Of a stretch of DNA of 56,249 nt, positions 45,891 to 54,392 are shown one piece after another; within the stretch, counting starts at the first letter, position 1; each line of letters starts with the position of its first letter. The DNA comes from Clostridiaceae bacterium (lineage in GTDB: Bacteria > Bacillota > Clostridia > DSM-8532), in contig JAAYLX010000035.1 of assembly GCA_012521705.1 (NCBI GenBank), positions 1-56,249 of the forward strand. The letters run 5' to 3'. Under the pieces are notes generated by a model. That model was not told the origin of the DNA, made no database searches, and saw only the letters and a list, made by a program, of their open reading frames with translations. A program made the position numbers and the translations under genes.

Positions 45891-46706
45891 TTATTTTTTT
45901 ATAAACATCTGGACAAAGACATATCCGTACTTGTTGCTTTCAGCAATTCCTATACCGGTGTAGTTGTATGAGCTGTTAAGGATGTTTGCGCGGTGTCCCT
46001 GGGAACCCATCCATGAGTTGACCGCACCCTGTACGGTTGAATTGCCGGCTATGTTCTCGGCAGCAGCTTTGAAACTTATTCCGAACTGTCTCATCATGTC
46101 AAAGGGAGAGCCATAGGTCGGTGAATAATGAGAGAAGTAATTGTTATCCACCATATCTTTGGCCTTGATTCTTGCTATCTTCATCAATTCGGGGTCGGGC
46201 TGCAATGCCGGAATGTTATTCTTTGCCCTCTCCTTGTTTATAAGGTCAAGAAGCAGTTTTTCATTCTGGGACAGGTCTGTGGTCTGCGGTTGCTCAGGAG
46301 CAGGTGTAGGTGTAGCCGTTTTTGTCGGAACAGGGGTTGCGGCAGGAGTCTTTGCAGGAGTTTTGGCCGGTTGCTGTGGAGTTACTTTTTGCTGTGGAAC
46401 ACTGTCAGATCTTATCAGATACTGTTTTGCCACACAGCCTACTTTTCCGGACTCAGGGTCAAAGACCGCATACCAGTCCCCTATTTCAGCCAGAACATTA
46501 ACCCATTTGTGTCTTTTGAATGTACCGATGATTTCACTGTCCATTGACGGACCGTTGCGAAGGTTGAGCTCGTTGGCGTTTACAATTCCGCTGATAAAGT
46601 CTACCCTTTCAAAGGTTTTTACGTCCGAAGTACCGAAAACCTTGAAACTAAACAGCGAAATGACCGTGCAAACAATTAGAGATACAGCCAAAATACGTCT
46701 ATTCAT
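45891..46706 (-). CDS. secreted SH3-CAP domain protein
   Basis: A 271-aa exported protein. The signal peptide (residues 1-25) is followed by a bacterial SH3 domain (about 40-100, ANELNLRNGPSMDSEIIGTF), a Pro/Thr-rich linker (105-143) and a CAP/SCP domain (about 150-271) with LLDLINKERAKNNIPALQPD, YFSHYSPTYGSPFDM, AAENIAGN and SQGHRANILN. The family (YkwD-like) is common in spore formers and is thought to act at the wall; the activity is unknown. ATG follows GGAGGGAG. Monocistronic. Confidence 0.92.
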   Translation of the reverse strand: MNRRILAVSLIVCTVISLFSFKVFGTSDVKTFERVDFISGIVNANELNLRNGPSMDSEIIGTFKRHKWVNVLAEIGDWYAVFDPESGKVGCVAKQYLIRSDSVPQQKVTPQQPAKTPAKTPAATPVPTKTATPTPAPEQPQTTDLSQNEKLLLDLINKERAKNNIPALQPDPELMKIARIKAKDMVDNNYFSHYSPTYGSPFDMMRQFGISFKAAAENIAGNSTVQGAVNSWMGSQGHRANILNSSYNYTGIGIAESNKYGYVFVQMFIKK

Positions 46707-46808
46707 ATTCTCCCTCCATTATCAAAAATACTGTTGCTTTCCATAGTATTCTCTTTTTTCAGACTTTTATTTTTATGGTTTTAAAAAACCTGTATTTGGA
46801 ATAACGCA

Positions 46809-46853
46809 AAAAAATAAAGCGGCAACAATTTCATAATTAATTGTTGCCGCTTT
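46809..46853 (-). terminator. terminator of the MsmX-type ATPase gene
   Basis: On the minus strand, a stem of about 13-15 bp pairing AAAGCGGCAACAA with TTGTTGCCGCTTT is followed by TATTTTTTT. Confidence 0.88.
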
Positions 46854-46888
46854 AAAACGCGTTTATAATTATTTGATAAATTTAATGA

Positions 46889-48001
46889 TCAGTGAACAAT
46901 AGCCTTTTCAGTTTCTTTGTCAAAGACATGGCATCTGGTCATGTCAAATATCAGTTGAATATCGTCGTTTGCTTTGGTTTCAGATTTAGGGTTAACACGG
47001 GCTGTGAAGTTCTGGCCTGCGATTACACCGTAAAGGAAGGTCTCGGAACCTAATCTTTCTGTAACCTCAATATGTGCGTTCACGATACTTGTGCAGCTGC
47101 TGTTCAACAGGCTTGCATCGTCATAGATATCTTCAGGACGAATACCAAGAGTAACTTCCTTGCCAACATAGCCCTGGTCTTTGAGCACTTTGCCCTTGGC
47201 CTCGGGGAGGTCAAGTCTGTACTCGCCAAACTTAAGGAATACCTTGTCATTCTCTTCCTCAACAACAGCATTTGCAAAGTTCATCTGCGGGCTTCCGATA
47301 AATCCTGCAACAAAGAGGTTAACAGGCTCATCATAAAGTTTTTGAGGAGTATCTATCTGCTGTACAAATCCATCTTTCATAACCACAATTCTTGTACCCA
47401 TTGTCATAGCTTCTGTCTGGTCATGGGTAACATAAATAAATGTGGTATTGAGTTTCTGATGGAGTTTGGAAATCTCAGTTCTCATCTGTACTCTCAATTT
47501 GGCATCCAGGTTGGAGAGAGGTTCGTCCATAAGGAATACCTTCGGTTCACGTACTATCGCACGTCCGAGAGCAACACGCTGTCTCTGTCCACCTGAAAGA
47601 GCCTTGGGTTTTCTGTCAAGAAGGTGCTCAATGGAAAGAATTCTTGCAGCTTCATGAACTTTTCTCTTTATCTCATCTTTCGGAACCTTTCTTATTTTAA
47701 GTCCAAACGCCATGTTGTCAAATACACTCATGTGCGGGTACAAAGCATAGTTTTGAAAAACCATGGCAATGTCTCTGTCCTTCGGAGCAACATCATTACA
47801 AAGCTTGTCTCCAATATACAACTCGCCTTTTGAAATCTCTTCAAGACCTGCAATCATTCTTAATGTAGTTGATTTTCCGCAGCCTGATGGTCCTACCAAA
47901 ATGATGAACTCTTTATCCGCAATATCAATATTGAAGTCACTGACTGCTGTCACATTGCCGGGATAAATCTTATAGACGTTCTTCAGAACTACACTAGCCA
48001 T
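46889..48001 (-). CDS. msmX: carbohydrate ABC transporter ATPase, MsmX/UgpC type
   Basis: A 370-aa ATPase that energises CUT1 sugar importers. Walker A GPSGCGKST lies near residues 37-45, the Q-loop in VFQNYALYPH, the signature LSGGQRQRVALGRAI near 135, Walker B VFLMDEPLSNLDAK near 155, the H-loop at VTHDQTEAM, and a C-terminal TOBE/MalK-type domain follows. It stands alone with its own terminator, as is typical of multitask ATPases shared by several importers. The sugar operon at 4655-7884 lacks an ATPase and could use it; this is inference. Confidence 0.95.
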   Translation of the reverse strand: MASVVLKNVYKIYPGNVTAVSDFNIDIADKEFIILVGPSGCGKSTTLRMIAGLEEISKGELYIGDKLCNDVAPKDRDIAMVFQNYALYPHMSVFDNMAFGLKIRKVPKDEIKRKVHEAARILSIEHLLDRKPKALSGGQRQRVALGRAIVREPKVFLMDEPLSNLDAKLRVQMRTEISKLHQKLNTTFIYVTHDQTEAMTMGTRIVVMKDGFVQQIDTPQKLYDEPVNLFVAGFIGSPQMNFANAVVEEENDKVFLKFGEYRLDLPEAKGKVLKDQGYVGKEVTLGIRPEDIYDDASLLNSSCTSIVNAHIEVTERLGSETFLYGVIAGQNFTARVNPKSETKANDDIQLIFDMTRCHVFDKETEKAIVH

Positions 48002-48184
48002 CTAAAAAATACCTCCTAAGAAATTTAACGTTTTCTCATAGCCCATCGCTTATTATTACTCTAACATTTCCGCCCTGAATGAGCTATTCTGCTATTGACC
48101 AAAAATAAAAAATTCTTTTAGCTACTTTGCATTAGTAATAATTCACAAAGAAAAATCCGGATTTTTACTGAAAAAAATCTGTGT

Positions 48185-48219
48185 TGAATATTTATACATC
48201 ATAATGTATAATTATTAAC
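48185..48219 (+). promoter_or_regulatory. argC promoter with two ARG boxes
   Basis: TTGAAT (48185-48190) and TATAAT (48208-48213) are separated by 17 bp. ARG boxes are TGAATATTTATACA (48186-48199, perfect) and TGTATAATTATTAA (48206-48219, one mismatch, identical to the second box before argD). The predicted transcript has a leader of about 220 nt. Confidence 0.85.
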
Positions 48220-48359
48220 TGATTGTTGATATGCCTGAAAAGCTGCATTTTCGGGAATAATAAGTTTTTTTGATTGCACATGGATGTAATTGATTATACT
48301 TATTTTTTACATAGTTTATTTTTACTAAAAAACTGGTGTATATTGAGAGTGATACATAA

Positions 48360-48400
48360 AGTTCAGAGCCGGCAGGATTGGGTTGAACTACAAAACCGGC
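48360..48400 (+). other. possible H-type pseudoknot in the argC leader
   Basis: AGTTCA (48360-48365) can pair TGAACT (48384-48389), while GCCGG (48368-48372) can pair CCGGC (48396-48400). The interleaved order gives a pseudoknot topology. It ends about 30 nt before the ribosome site. Short stems mean this could be chance. Confidence 0.35.
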
Positions 48401-48441
48401 ATAAATTTTATAAATAAGTATTGGATATATGGGAGGACACT

Positions 48442-49485
48442 ATGCTTAAATTAGGGATAATCGGCGCTACCGGTTATGTTGGTGAAGAAATAGTAAGGCT
48501 TCTTGCCAGGAGGAAGGATATCGAAATAACTACCGTTGTTTCCAATACATTTGAAGGGAAACCCTATTCATCAGTCTATCCCTCCCTCCGCGGCATTTTT
48601 GACAAGGTCTGTGAAAAGCTCGATATTGAAAAAATAGCCGAAAAGGCTGATTTTTTCATAACAGCACTTCCCCACAGCGTCTCCGGGGAAGTTGTCCCAT
48701 ATCTGATTTCAAAGGGAAAGCGGGTAATTGACCACAGTGGCGATTTCCGTTTCAGGGACGTCTCGGTGTATGAAAAATGGTATAAAACCACCCACCTGGC
48801 TCCCCAACTGACAAAAGACGCTGTATACGGTCTTCCTGAGCTTTACAGGGATAAGATTAAAAACGCCCGGTTGGTTGCCGATCCCGGTTGCTACCCTACC
48901 TGCAGCATTCTTGGCATAGCTCCTGCCCTTGTAAATAAACTTGTCTCCAAAAAGGGAATCATAATTGATGCAGTGTCCGGTGTCTCCGGTGCAGGAAGAA
49001 AGAGTGAACTTGCGTATTCTTTCTGTGAAACAGCCGGGAATTTTAAAGCCTATGGCGTATGCAATCACCGCCATACACCCGAAATAGAGCAGGAACTGTC
49101 CCTTCTTGCCGACGAAGAAGTCCTGGTGTCCTTCACCCCGCATCTTGCGCCTATGAAGAGAGGGATGCTGGCAACCTGCTATCTGGATTTGGTGGCTTCA
49201 GGAATCACTACTGAAGAAATCCGGGATATTTACTTTGATTATTATAGAAACGAGCCATTTGTCCGCGTCCTGCCTGCGGGAGAAATGCCTGAAACAAAGA
49301 ATGTAGCAGGCTCCAACTTTGCGGATATCGGAGTCATGGTGGATCAAAGGCTTAACAAACTCATTGTGGTCTCTGCCATAGACAATCTGGGCAAGGGTTC
49401 TTCCGGACAGGCTGTCCAGGCCCTCAACATTATGGCAGGGTTCAACGAAACAGAGGGACTTATAACCCCCGGCCTTTATATATAA
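48442..49485 (+). CDS. argC: N-acetyl-gamma-glutamyl-phosphate reductase
   Basis: NADPH-dependent third step of arginine synthesis. It is 347 aa from ATG 48442, which follows GGGAGGA; an upstream TTG in frame has no ribosome site. The nucleotide-binding GATGYVG lies at 8-14, the catalytic Cys150 in DPGCYPT, and GVSGAGRKSEL near residues 173-183. It is ArgR-regulated through the tandem boxes at 48186-48219. argB follows after 369 nt; argJ, which often lies between, is absent from the window. Confidence 0.97.
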   Translation: MLKLGIIGATGYVGEEIVRLLARRKDIEITTVVSNTFEGKPYSSVYPSLRGIFDKVCEKLDIEKIAEKADFFITALPHSVSGEVVPYLISKGKRVIDHSGDFRFRDVSVYEKWYKTTHLAPQLTKDAVYGLPELYRDKIKNARLVADPGCYPTCSILGIAPALVNKLVSKKGIIIDAVSGVSGAGRKSELAYSFCETAGNFKAYGVCNHRHTPEIEQELSLLADEEVLVSFTPHLAPMKRGMLATCYLDLVASGITTEEIRDIYFDYYRNEPFVRVLPAGEMPETKNVAGSNFADIGVMVDQRLNKLIVVSAIDNLGKGSSGQAVQALNIMAGFNETEGLITPGLYI

Positions 49486-49549
49486 CATAAGTAATTATTT
49501 CAAAAAATCTCTTCTTCTCGCAGTCAGGATTGACAATCATATATATAAA

Positions 49550-49587
49550 AAGAGATTTGTATAAGAGATTTATTTATAAAGAGATTA
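49550..49587 (+). repeat. three short direct repeats AGAGATTT/A
   Basis: AGAGATTT occurs at 49551-49558 and 49564-49571, and AGAGATTA at 49580-49587, in the argC-argB gap. The complementary AAATCTCT lies near 49506. Role unknown; spacing of 13 and 16 nt is irregular. Confidence 0.4.
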
Positions 49588-49718
49588 TTAAGTGCGACAA
49601 TAACAAAAATGTAAATACGTTATCGACACGCCCGACAAACTGTTATTAAATATGATTTTATTTTATTAACAAAAATAATGTAGCAATTTCTTGAAATATG
49701 TTTTATATTAAATAAGCT

Positions 49719-49835
49719 TGTAAGCCGCCGGTTCAGCTGAATTTCTCCGTGATACATCCGGGCAGAAACAAAAAGAGAATCTTGACAAAGCGGTGCCATA
49801 AATTCAGTCTGAACTGAACTTAACAAGGGCTTACA
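49719..49835 (+). ncRNA. candidate structured leader RNA upstream of argB
   Basis: Nested inverted repeats can fold the leader into one long stem: TGTAAGCC (49719-49726) with GGCTTACA (49828-49835), GTTCAG (49731-49736) with CTGAAC (49809-49814), and CTGAATT (49737-49743) with AATTCAG (49801-49807). The apical region is 57 nt (49744-49800). The 3' arm ends 5 nt before the argB ribosome site GGAAGAGG. It matches no riboswitch class I can name. A weak -10 TATATT at 49704-49709 would start transcription at the first arm. Confidence 0.5.
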
Positions 49836-49854
49836 GGAAAGGAAGAGGAAAGAG

Positions 49855-50766
49855 ATGTTTGATTACGCTGAAATAATAAAAAAAGCAGAAATATTGGTGG
49901 AAGCTCTTCCATATATTCAGGCTCTTTCGGGAAAGACAGTTGTCATTAAATATGGCGGAAGTGCCATGCTGACGCCTGAACTGAAAAACTGTGTTATGGA
50001 GGACATTACACTATTAAAATTCATAGGTTTGAATCCGGTAATTGTCCACGGCGGTGGTCCGGATATCACAAAAACCCTTGATATTCTGAATATAAAATCA
50101 GACTTTGTAAACGGCCTCAGAATTACAGACATGCAGACCATGGAAGTAGCACAAATGGTCCTGATAGGCAAAACAAACAAGGAAATCGTCTCCCTCATAA
50201 ACCAGAAGGGCGGAAAGGCCATTGGTATAAGCGGAGTGGACGATATGCTCTTCCAGTGCGAAAAGCATTATGAGATTGTTAACGGTAAAAAGGTGGATCT
50301 GGGATACGTAGGCCATATCACTAACATAAACACTTATGCCCTGGAACTTCTGGCAAAAGACCGTTACATTCCTGTGGTCGCGCCCATAGGCACAGACAAG
50401 AACGGTCAAAGCTACAATATTAATGCGGATACTGTCGCAGCGGAGCTTGCCATTGCACTAAAAGCTGAAAAGCTTATTCTGCTGACAGACGTCGAAGGTG
50501 TCAGGGATTCAAGGGAAGGAAAGATTCTTCATGCCATAACCTGCAAGGATGTTCACCGTCTTATAGAAGATGGAGTTATTGTGGGCGGTATGATTCCGAA
50601 AGTGCTGGGCTGTGTGCATGCGGTTGAAAAAGGCGTAGGAAGGACTCATATAATAGATGGCAGAATTCCTCATTGTATTCTGTTGGAGATCTTCACCAAC
50701 AAAGGTATTGGCACAATGATTACCCAGGAACTCAAGCCCTATCACGAAAAAGAAAAGCTCATATAG
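49855..50766 (+). CDS. argB: acetylglutamate kinase
   Basis: Phosphorylates N-acetylglutamate in arginine synthesis. It is 303 aa, typical of the arginine-inhibited hexameric class. KYGGSAM lies at 32-38, HGGGPD at 65-70, [14 protein letters not shown] near 89, [10 protein letters not shown] near 190 and [10 protein letters not shown] near 243. The start follows GGAAGAGGAAAG. Unlike argF, argD and argC it has no clear ARG box pair upstream. Instead it has a nested inverted repeat that may form a regulatory leader. It may also be reached by transcription from argC. Confidence 0.97.
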   Translation: MFDYAEIIKKAEILVEALPYIQALSGKTVVIKYGGSAMLTPELKNCVMEDITLLKFIGLNPVIVHGGGPDITKTLDILNIKSDFVNGLRITDMQTMEVAQMVLIGKTNKEIVSLINQKGGKAIGISGVDDMLFQCEKHYEIVNGKKVDLGYVGHITNINTYALELLAKDRYIPVVAPIGTDKNGQSYNINADTVAAELAIALKAEKLILLTDVEGVRDSREGKILHAITCKDVHRLIEDGVIVGGMIPKVLGCVHAVEKGVGRTHIIDGRIPHCILLEIFTNKGIGTMITQELKPYHEKEKLI

Positions 50767-50881
50767 TACATGCCCTATGTTTACTTTAAGCGATTATTGG
50801 CTTATAATAACCAGTGAAAAGCTGGTAAATAAAAGCCGGCTCACCATTTCCCAAAATTAAGGAAAAAGGCGTGTAGTATAT

Positions 50882-52564
50882 ATGGAAGAAAAAAAGACCC
50901 AGAAGAATTTTATTGAGGAAATCATCGAAGAGGACCTTAAGACAGGCCGTGTCAAAAAGGTTCACACCCGCTTTCCGCCTGAGCCTAATGGCTATCTTCA
51001 TATTGGCCATACAAAAGCCATGTGCATAGACTTCGGGATGGCTGAAAAGTATGGCGGGTTATGCAACCTTCGTTTTGATGACACCAACCCCTCCAAAGAA
51101 GACGTGGAGTATGTGGATGCAATTATTGAGGATATCAGATGGATGGGGTTTGATTTTGGAGACCGCCTGTATTATGGTTCGGATTACAGTGAACAAATCT
51201 ATAATTATGCCGTTGAGCTTATAAAAAAAGGATTGGCCTATGTTGACGATCTTAGCGTGGATGAGATCCGTGAATACCGTGGTACTCTGACAGAACCCGG
51301 TAAAGAGAGTCCCTGGCGCAACAGAAGCATAGAAGAGAACCTTGACCTGTTCCAGAGGATGAGAAACGGCGAATTTGACACAGGTGAAAAGGTGCTTCGT
51401 GCAAAAATCGATATGGCATCCCCCAATATAAACATGAGGGATCCTGTTATTTACCGTATCAAAAAAGAGCATCACCATCGCACAGGGGACAAATGGTGCA
51501 TTTACCCCATGTATGACTTTGCTCATCCGCTGCAGGACGCCATTGAGGGTATCACCCATTCTCTTTGCTCCCTTGAGTATGTGGATCACAGACCTCTGTA
51601 CGACTGGGTGCTGGACAGCCTCGGATTTAAAGAGCGTCCCCATCAGTATGAGTTTTCAAGGCTCAATATTAACTATACGGTAATGAGCAAGAGAAAGCTT
51701 CGCGAACTGGTTGAGAACAATTATGTCATGGGTTGGGATGACCCAAGGATGCCCACTCTGTGCGGTTTAAGGCGCAGAGGCTTTACTCCCGAATCCATAC
51801 GCAATTTTATTGATCTTATTGGTGTTTCCAGAACAAACAGTGTCGTGGACTGGGGGCTTTTGGAACACTGCGTGAGAGAACATCTCAATAAGATTGCAGA
51901 CAGGGTAATGGCGGTATTGAATCCTCTCAAAGTAGTTATAGAGAATTATCCTGAAGACCTCACCGAAGAGTTTGAAGTGGAAAACAATCCTGAAATGCCC
52001 GAAAGGGGTAAAAGGAAAGTTCCATTCTCTAAAGAGATTTATATTGAGAGGGACGACTTCATGATTGACCCGCCCTCCAAGTATTTCAGGCTTAAACCCG
52101 GCGGAGAGGTTCGACTCAAGAATGCTTATTTCATTAAATGCACCGGCTATGAGACCGATGAAAACGGAAATGTCACCCTTGTTAAAGCAACATACGATCC
52201 AGCTTCCCGTGGTGGGGAATCCCCGGACGGAAGAAAGGTGAAGGGAACAATCCATTGGGTTTCCGCCAAACACGCCGTTGATGCGGAAGTCCGACTGTAT
52301 GACATGCTGTTTAAAGTGGAGAACCCCGAGGATGTACCTGAAGGCGCAGATTATAAGGACAACCTGAATCCTGATTCCCTTATAATTCTGAAAAACTGCA
52401 AGCTTGAACCCACCCTTGCCAATGCCAAACCCGGGGACAGGTTCCAGTTCCTCCGCATGGGATATTTCTGCGTGGACAATAAGGATTCAAAACCCGGAGC
52501 CCTTGTTTTCAACAAGACCGTCGGTCTTAAAGATACCTGGGCGAAGATAGCATCAAAAGAATAA
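50882..52564 (+). CDS. glnS: glutaminyl-tRNA synthetase
   Basis: Class I synthetase that charges tRNA-Gln directly. It is 560 aa. The HIGH motif is at 40-43 in [12 protein letters not shown], the KMSKS equivalent is VMSKRKL near 270, and the C-terminal beta-barrel anticodon-binding region covers about 340-555. Residues such as RFDDTNP mark the Glx family. The ATG has only a distant AAGGAAAAAGG. It lies 115 nt after argB with no clear terminator between, and is followed by a hairpin terminator. Many Firmicutes instead use GatCAB, so glnS may coexist with it; this is not testable here. Confidence 0.95.
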   Translation: MEEKKTQKNFIEEIIEEDLKTGRVKKVHTRFPPEPNGYLHIGHTKAMCIDFGMAEKYGGLCNLRFDDTNPSKEDVEYVDAIIEDIRWMGFDFGDRLYYGSDYSEQIYNYAVELIKKGLAYVDDLSVDEIREYRGTLTEPGKESPWRNRSIEENLDLFQRMRNGEFDTGEKVLRAKIDMASPNINMRDPVIYRIKKEHHHRTGDKWCIYPMYDFAHPLQDAIEGITHSLCSLEYVDHRPLYDWVLDSLGFKERPHQYEFSRLNINYTVMSKRKLRELVENNYVMGWDDPRMPTLCGLRRRGFTPESIRNFIDLIGVSRTNSVVDWGLLEHCVREHLNKIADRVMAVLNPLKVVIENYPEDLTEEFEVENNPEMPERGKRKVPFSKEIYIERDDFMIDPPSKYFRLKPGGEVRLKNAYFIKCTGYETDENGNVTLVKATYDPASRGGESPDGRKVKGTIHWVSAKHAVDAEVRLYDMLFKVENPEDVPEGADYKDNLNPDSLIILKNCKLEPTLANAKPGDRFQFLRMGYFCVDNKDSKPGALVFNKTVGLKDTWAKIASKE

Positions 52565-52583
52565 CAAATAAGTAAATAAAAAT

Positions 52584-52610
52584 GCTGCCTGATAAGTTCA
52601 GGCGGCTTTG
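52584..52610 (+). terminator. terminator of glnS
   Basis: Stem GCTGCCTGA/TCAGGCGGC with one G-U pair is followed by TTTGTTGTT. Confidence 0.7.
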
Positions 52611-52623
52611 TTGTTATGTTATA

Positions 52624-52905
52624 TCATTTATTAATATCTATAAATACTTTCTCTCCGTCTTTTACCATGCCCAGCTTTTCCCTGGCGATTTTTTCAATGC
52701 TCTCTTCGCTTGAAATCTCTTCTTTCTGTTCTTTTAACTTTTTGTTGATCTGCTTTTCATTCTCGATCTTTCTCTCAAGCTCCTGAAGCTCAAGATTAAG
52801 CATGTACAACTCGTCGGATTGTGATGTATAAGTAAAAGCGCCATAAAGTATTATAGCCGCCAGGAGGGGCATCATCCACCAATTCCTTGTCTTGCGTACA
52901 GCCAT
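52624..52905 (-). CDS. divIC: septum formation initiator DivIC/FtsB family
   Basis: A 93-aa bitopic division protein. One membrane helix at about residues 9-27 is followed by a coiled coil (about 30-68, LNLELQELERKIENEKQINK) and the IEKIAREKLGMVKDGEKVF tail conserved in the FtsB/DivIC family. It is the last gene of the mazG-rqcP-yabP-yabQ-divIC group, the same order as in Bacillus, separated from yabQ by about 150 nt. ATG follows AAGGTGAT. Confidence 0.92.
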   Translation of the reverse strand: MAVRKTRNWWMMPLLAAIILYGAFTYTSQSDELYMLNLELQELERKIENEKQINKKLKEQKEEISSEESIEKIAREKLGMVKDGEKVFIDINK

Positions 52906-53053
52906 TTACAGATCACCTTTTTTTCTTCAGTAAATATAGTTTTAAATACTATAATACATTTTGATAATACCACATTCCCGATAATTCTAACAGGGTCTTT
53001 TGACCTATTTATTTAATTATTTATATTTATTTACAATCAAAGAACCGAAAGGA

Positions 53054-53530
53054 TTATTTTTTTGTAAAGGCGTTTCTGAGGCGCATATATTTTACTCTCA
53101 TCCTGAACTGCTCCAAAGCAACCCTTTTTCTTGCCCGTCCCATTGTTTTGTTCATTTTTGATATCAATACCTTAACAACAGGTCTCAGAAAATTAATTAT
53201 TACCTGCAAAGGCCACAGAATAATTTTAATCAATAGCGTCAGAAGCCAAATAACAGGCTTACTGAACAAACCCAGATATGTAAGAGCACCAAGGACAGTT
53301 CCGGCGAAAAAATAGGCCCGTGTTTCCCCGCTGTTTAAGATATATGAAGACAAAAAAAGAATAATAGCAGCAAAAACCCAGTACAGGACATCCTCAATGT
53401 GGACCACAATGGGTCTTGTTTTTATAAAACGGCGTTTTAACCGGAAAAGGTCATACAAAAAAGCCATCAGGACCCCTGCCGCACCTGCTCCGCCGAATAC
53501 AGTTAACTCATACATTACTTTGTCATGCAT
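53054..53530 (-). CDS. yabQ: sporulation protein YabQ
   Basis: A 158-aa membrane protein with about four helices (residues 8-26, 45-63, 72-90, 94-115) and a basic C-terminal tail (KMNKTMGRARKRVALEQFRM). The start, with LTVFGGAGAAGVLMAFLYDL then FRLKRR, fits the YabQ family, required for cortex formation in Bacillus. It starts 13 nt after yabP ends and is surely cotranscribed. Confidence 0.92.
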   Translation of the reverse strand: MHDKVMYELTVFGGAGAAGVLMAFLYDLFRLKRRFIKTRPIVVHIEDVLYWVFAAIILFLSSYILNSGETRAYFFAGTVLGALTYLGLFSKPVIWLLTLLIKIILWPLQVIINFLRPVVKVLISKMNKTMGRARKRVALEQFRMRVKYMRLRNAFTKK

Positions 53531-53543
53531 ATTCTAAGCCTCT

Positions 53544-53834
53544 CTACCTGAAAAGCCCCGAAAAGAAGCCTCCTTTTCTTTGCGGTGCACCATTATCCAG
53601 GTATTCGCATGCACCTATTTCCCCTTCCACATCCAGTTCCGAGGTTTCAACATTGAGTTTGTTAATATGCATACCAACTCCTCTGACCACCAATACGCCA
53701 AGTTCTGTATCAAGTACAATACAATCCTCATTAAAACTTTCAACATGGTTCACACCTGAAACCATGAGGCGCCGCCTGTCTTTCAGAATTATATTTTGTG
53801 ACCGCTGTTCGAAACTCTTGCGTTCTTCAGCCAT
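53544..53834 (-). CDS. yabP: sporulation protein YabP
   Basis: A 96-aa small beta-rich protein of the YabP/YqfC family, needed for spore cortex assembly. It has the typical LKDRRRLMVSGVNHVESFNE start and DTELGVLVVRGVGMHINKLN core. ATG 53834 follows GGAGGTGCTC; an upstream in-frame ATG overlaps the ribosome site. It is the promoter-proximal gene of yabP-yabQ, separated from rqcP by a terminator. Confidence 0.94.
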   Translation of the reverse strand: MAEERKSFEQRSQNIILKDRRRLMVSGVNHVESFNEDCIVLDTELGVLVVRGVGMHINKLNVETSELDVEGEIGACEYLDNGAPQRKGGFFSGLFR

Positions 53835-53839
53835 AAGAG

Positions 53840-54003
53840 CACCTCCTTTATGCATGGCCTATCAAGACAGGAAAAATACCCGCTCAATGATTTTTATGCA
53901 CAAGCCAATGTGGTTATAACCTTAAGATTTTTGGAGGGATGAGCGTAAGCACCACCACATTTACCATCAGGAAGATTCAGCTTCGATGAAATGGTCATAA
54001 AAC
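53840..54003 (-). other. rqcP-yabP intergenic region
   Basis: About 165 nt after the rqcP terminator, presumably holding a sporulation promoter for yabPQ. A sequence like GCATAAA followed by an AT-rich block near 53880-53900 could be part of one, but no confident match to the sigma-E consensus was found. A 34-codon ORF (53894-53998) lacks a ribosome site. Confidence 0.4.
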
Positions 54004-54039
54004 AAGGGAGCGCTTTGTAAGAACACAAAGTCACTCCCT
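54004..54039 (-). terminator. terminator of mazG-rqcP
   Basis: On the minus strand, a hairpin of about 15 bp with two mismatches pairs AGGGAGTGACTTTGT with ACAAAGCGCTCCCT and is followed by TGTTTTA. Confidence 0.65.
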
Positions 54040-54141
54040 GTCTTTCTTTTTACTAATTTGATTCTTTACGTCAGGGGACCCCTTTACGGTCCTCTCACAG
54101 ATGACTCATTCAATTTTTAACTGAATTATTCGCCCGTCCTT

Positions 54142-54381
54142 TTACAGGAGCTCATACATTTCGGTGCTTTCTTCCTTTTTCACATGCTCGGAAACCTTGA
54201 GCACCTTTATCCGGGTAATGTTTTGACCAAAATGTATTTCCACTATGTCACCGGGCTTTACCTCGCTTCCCGGTTTTGCAACACGCCCGTTAATCATGAC
54301 CTTTTCCTTGGAACATGCTTCCTGGGCCAAAGTTCTTCTCTTTATTATTCTGCTGACCTTCAAGAATTTATCTATACGCAT
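54142..54381 (-). CDS. rqcP: RqcP, S4-domain RNA-binding protein
   Basis: A 79-aa S4-domain protein (formerly YabO/Hsp15-like) that works with RqcH in ribosome-associated quality control. The S4 fold is evident in MRIDKFLKVSRIIKRRTLAQ and VMINGRVAKPGSEVKPGDIV. ATG 54381 follows GGAAGGT; the ORF extends further upstream into mazG without a ribosome site. It starts 11 nt after the mazG stop. The usual neighbour gene hbs (HU) is not between them. Confidence 0.94.
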   Translation of the reverse strand: MRIDKFLKVSRIIKRRTLAQEACSKEKVMINGRVAKPGSEVKPGDIVEIHFGQNITRIKVLKVSEHVKKEESTEMYELL

Positions 54382-54392
54382 TTTAACCTTCC

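Noticed and set aside
49782..49787. TTGACA as a -35 for argB
   Set aside because: No acceptable -10 at 16-18 bp downstream; it lies in the apical part of the proposed leader structure.
53894..53998. 34-codon ORF between rqcP and yabP (minus strand)
   Set aside because: It begins right after the rqcP terminator with no ribosome site and no recognisable similarity; the stretch is more likely the yabP promoter region.
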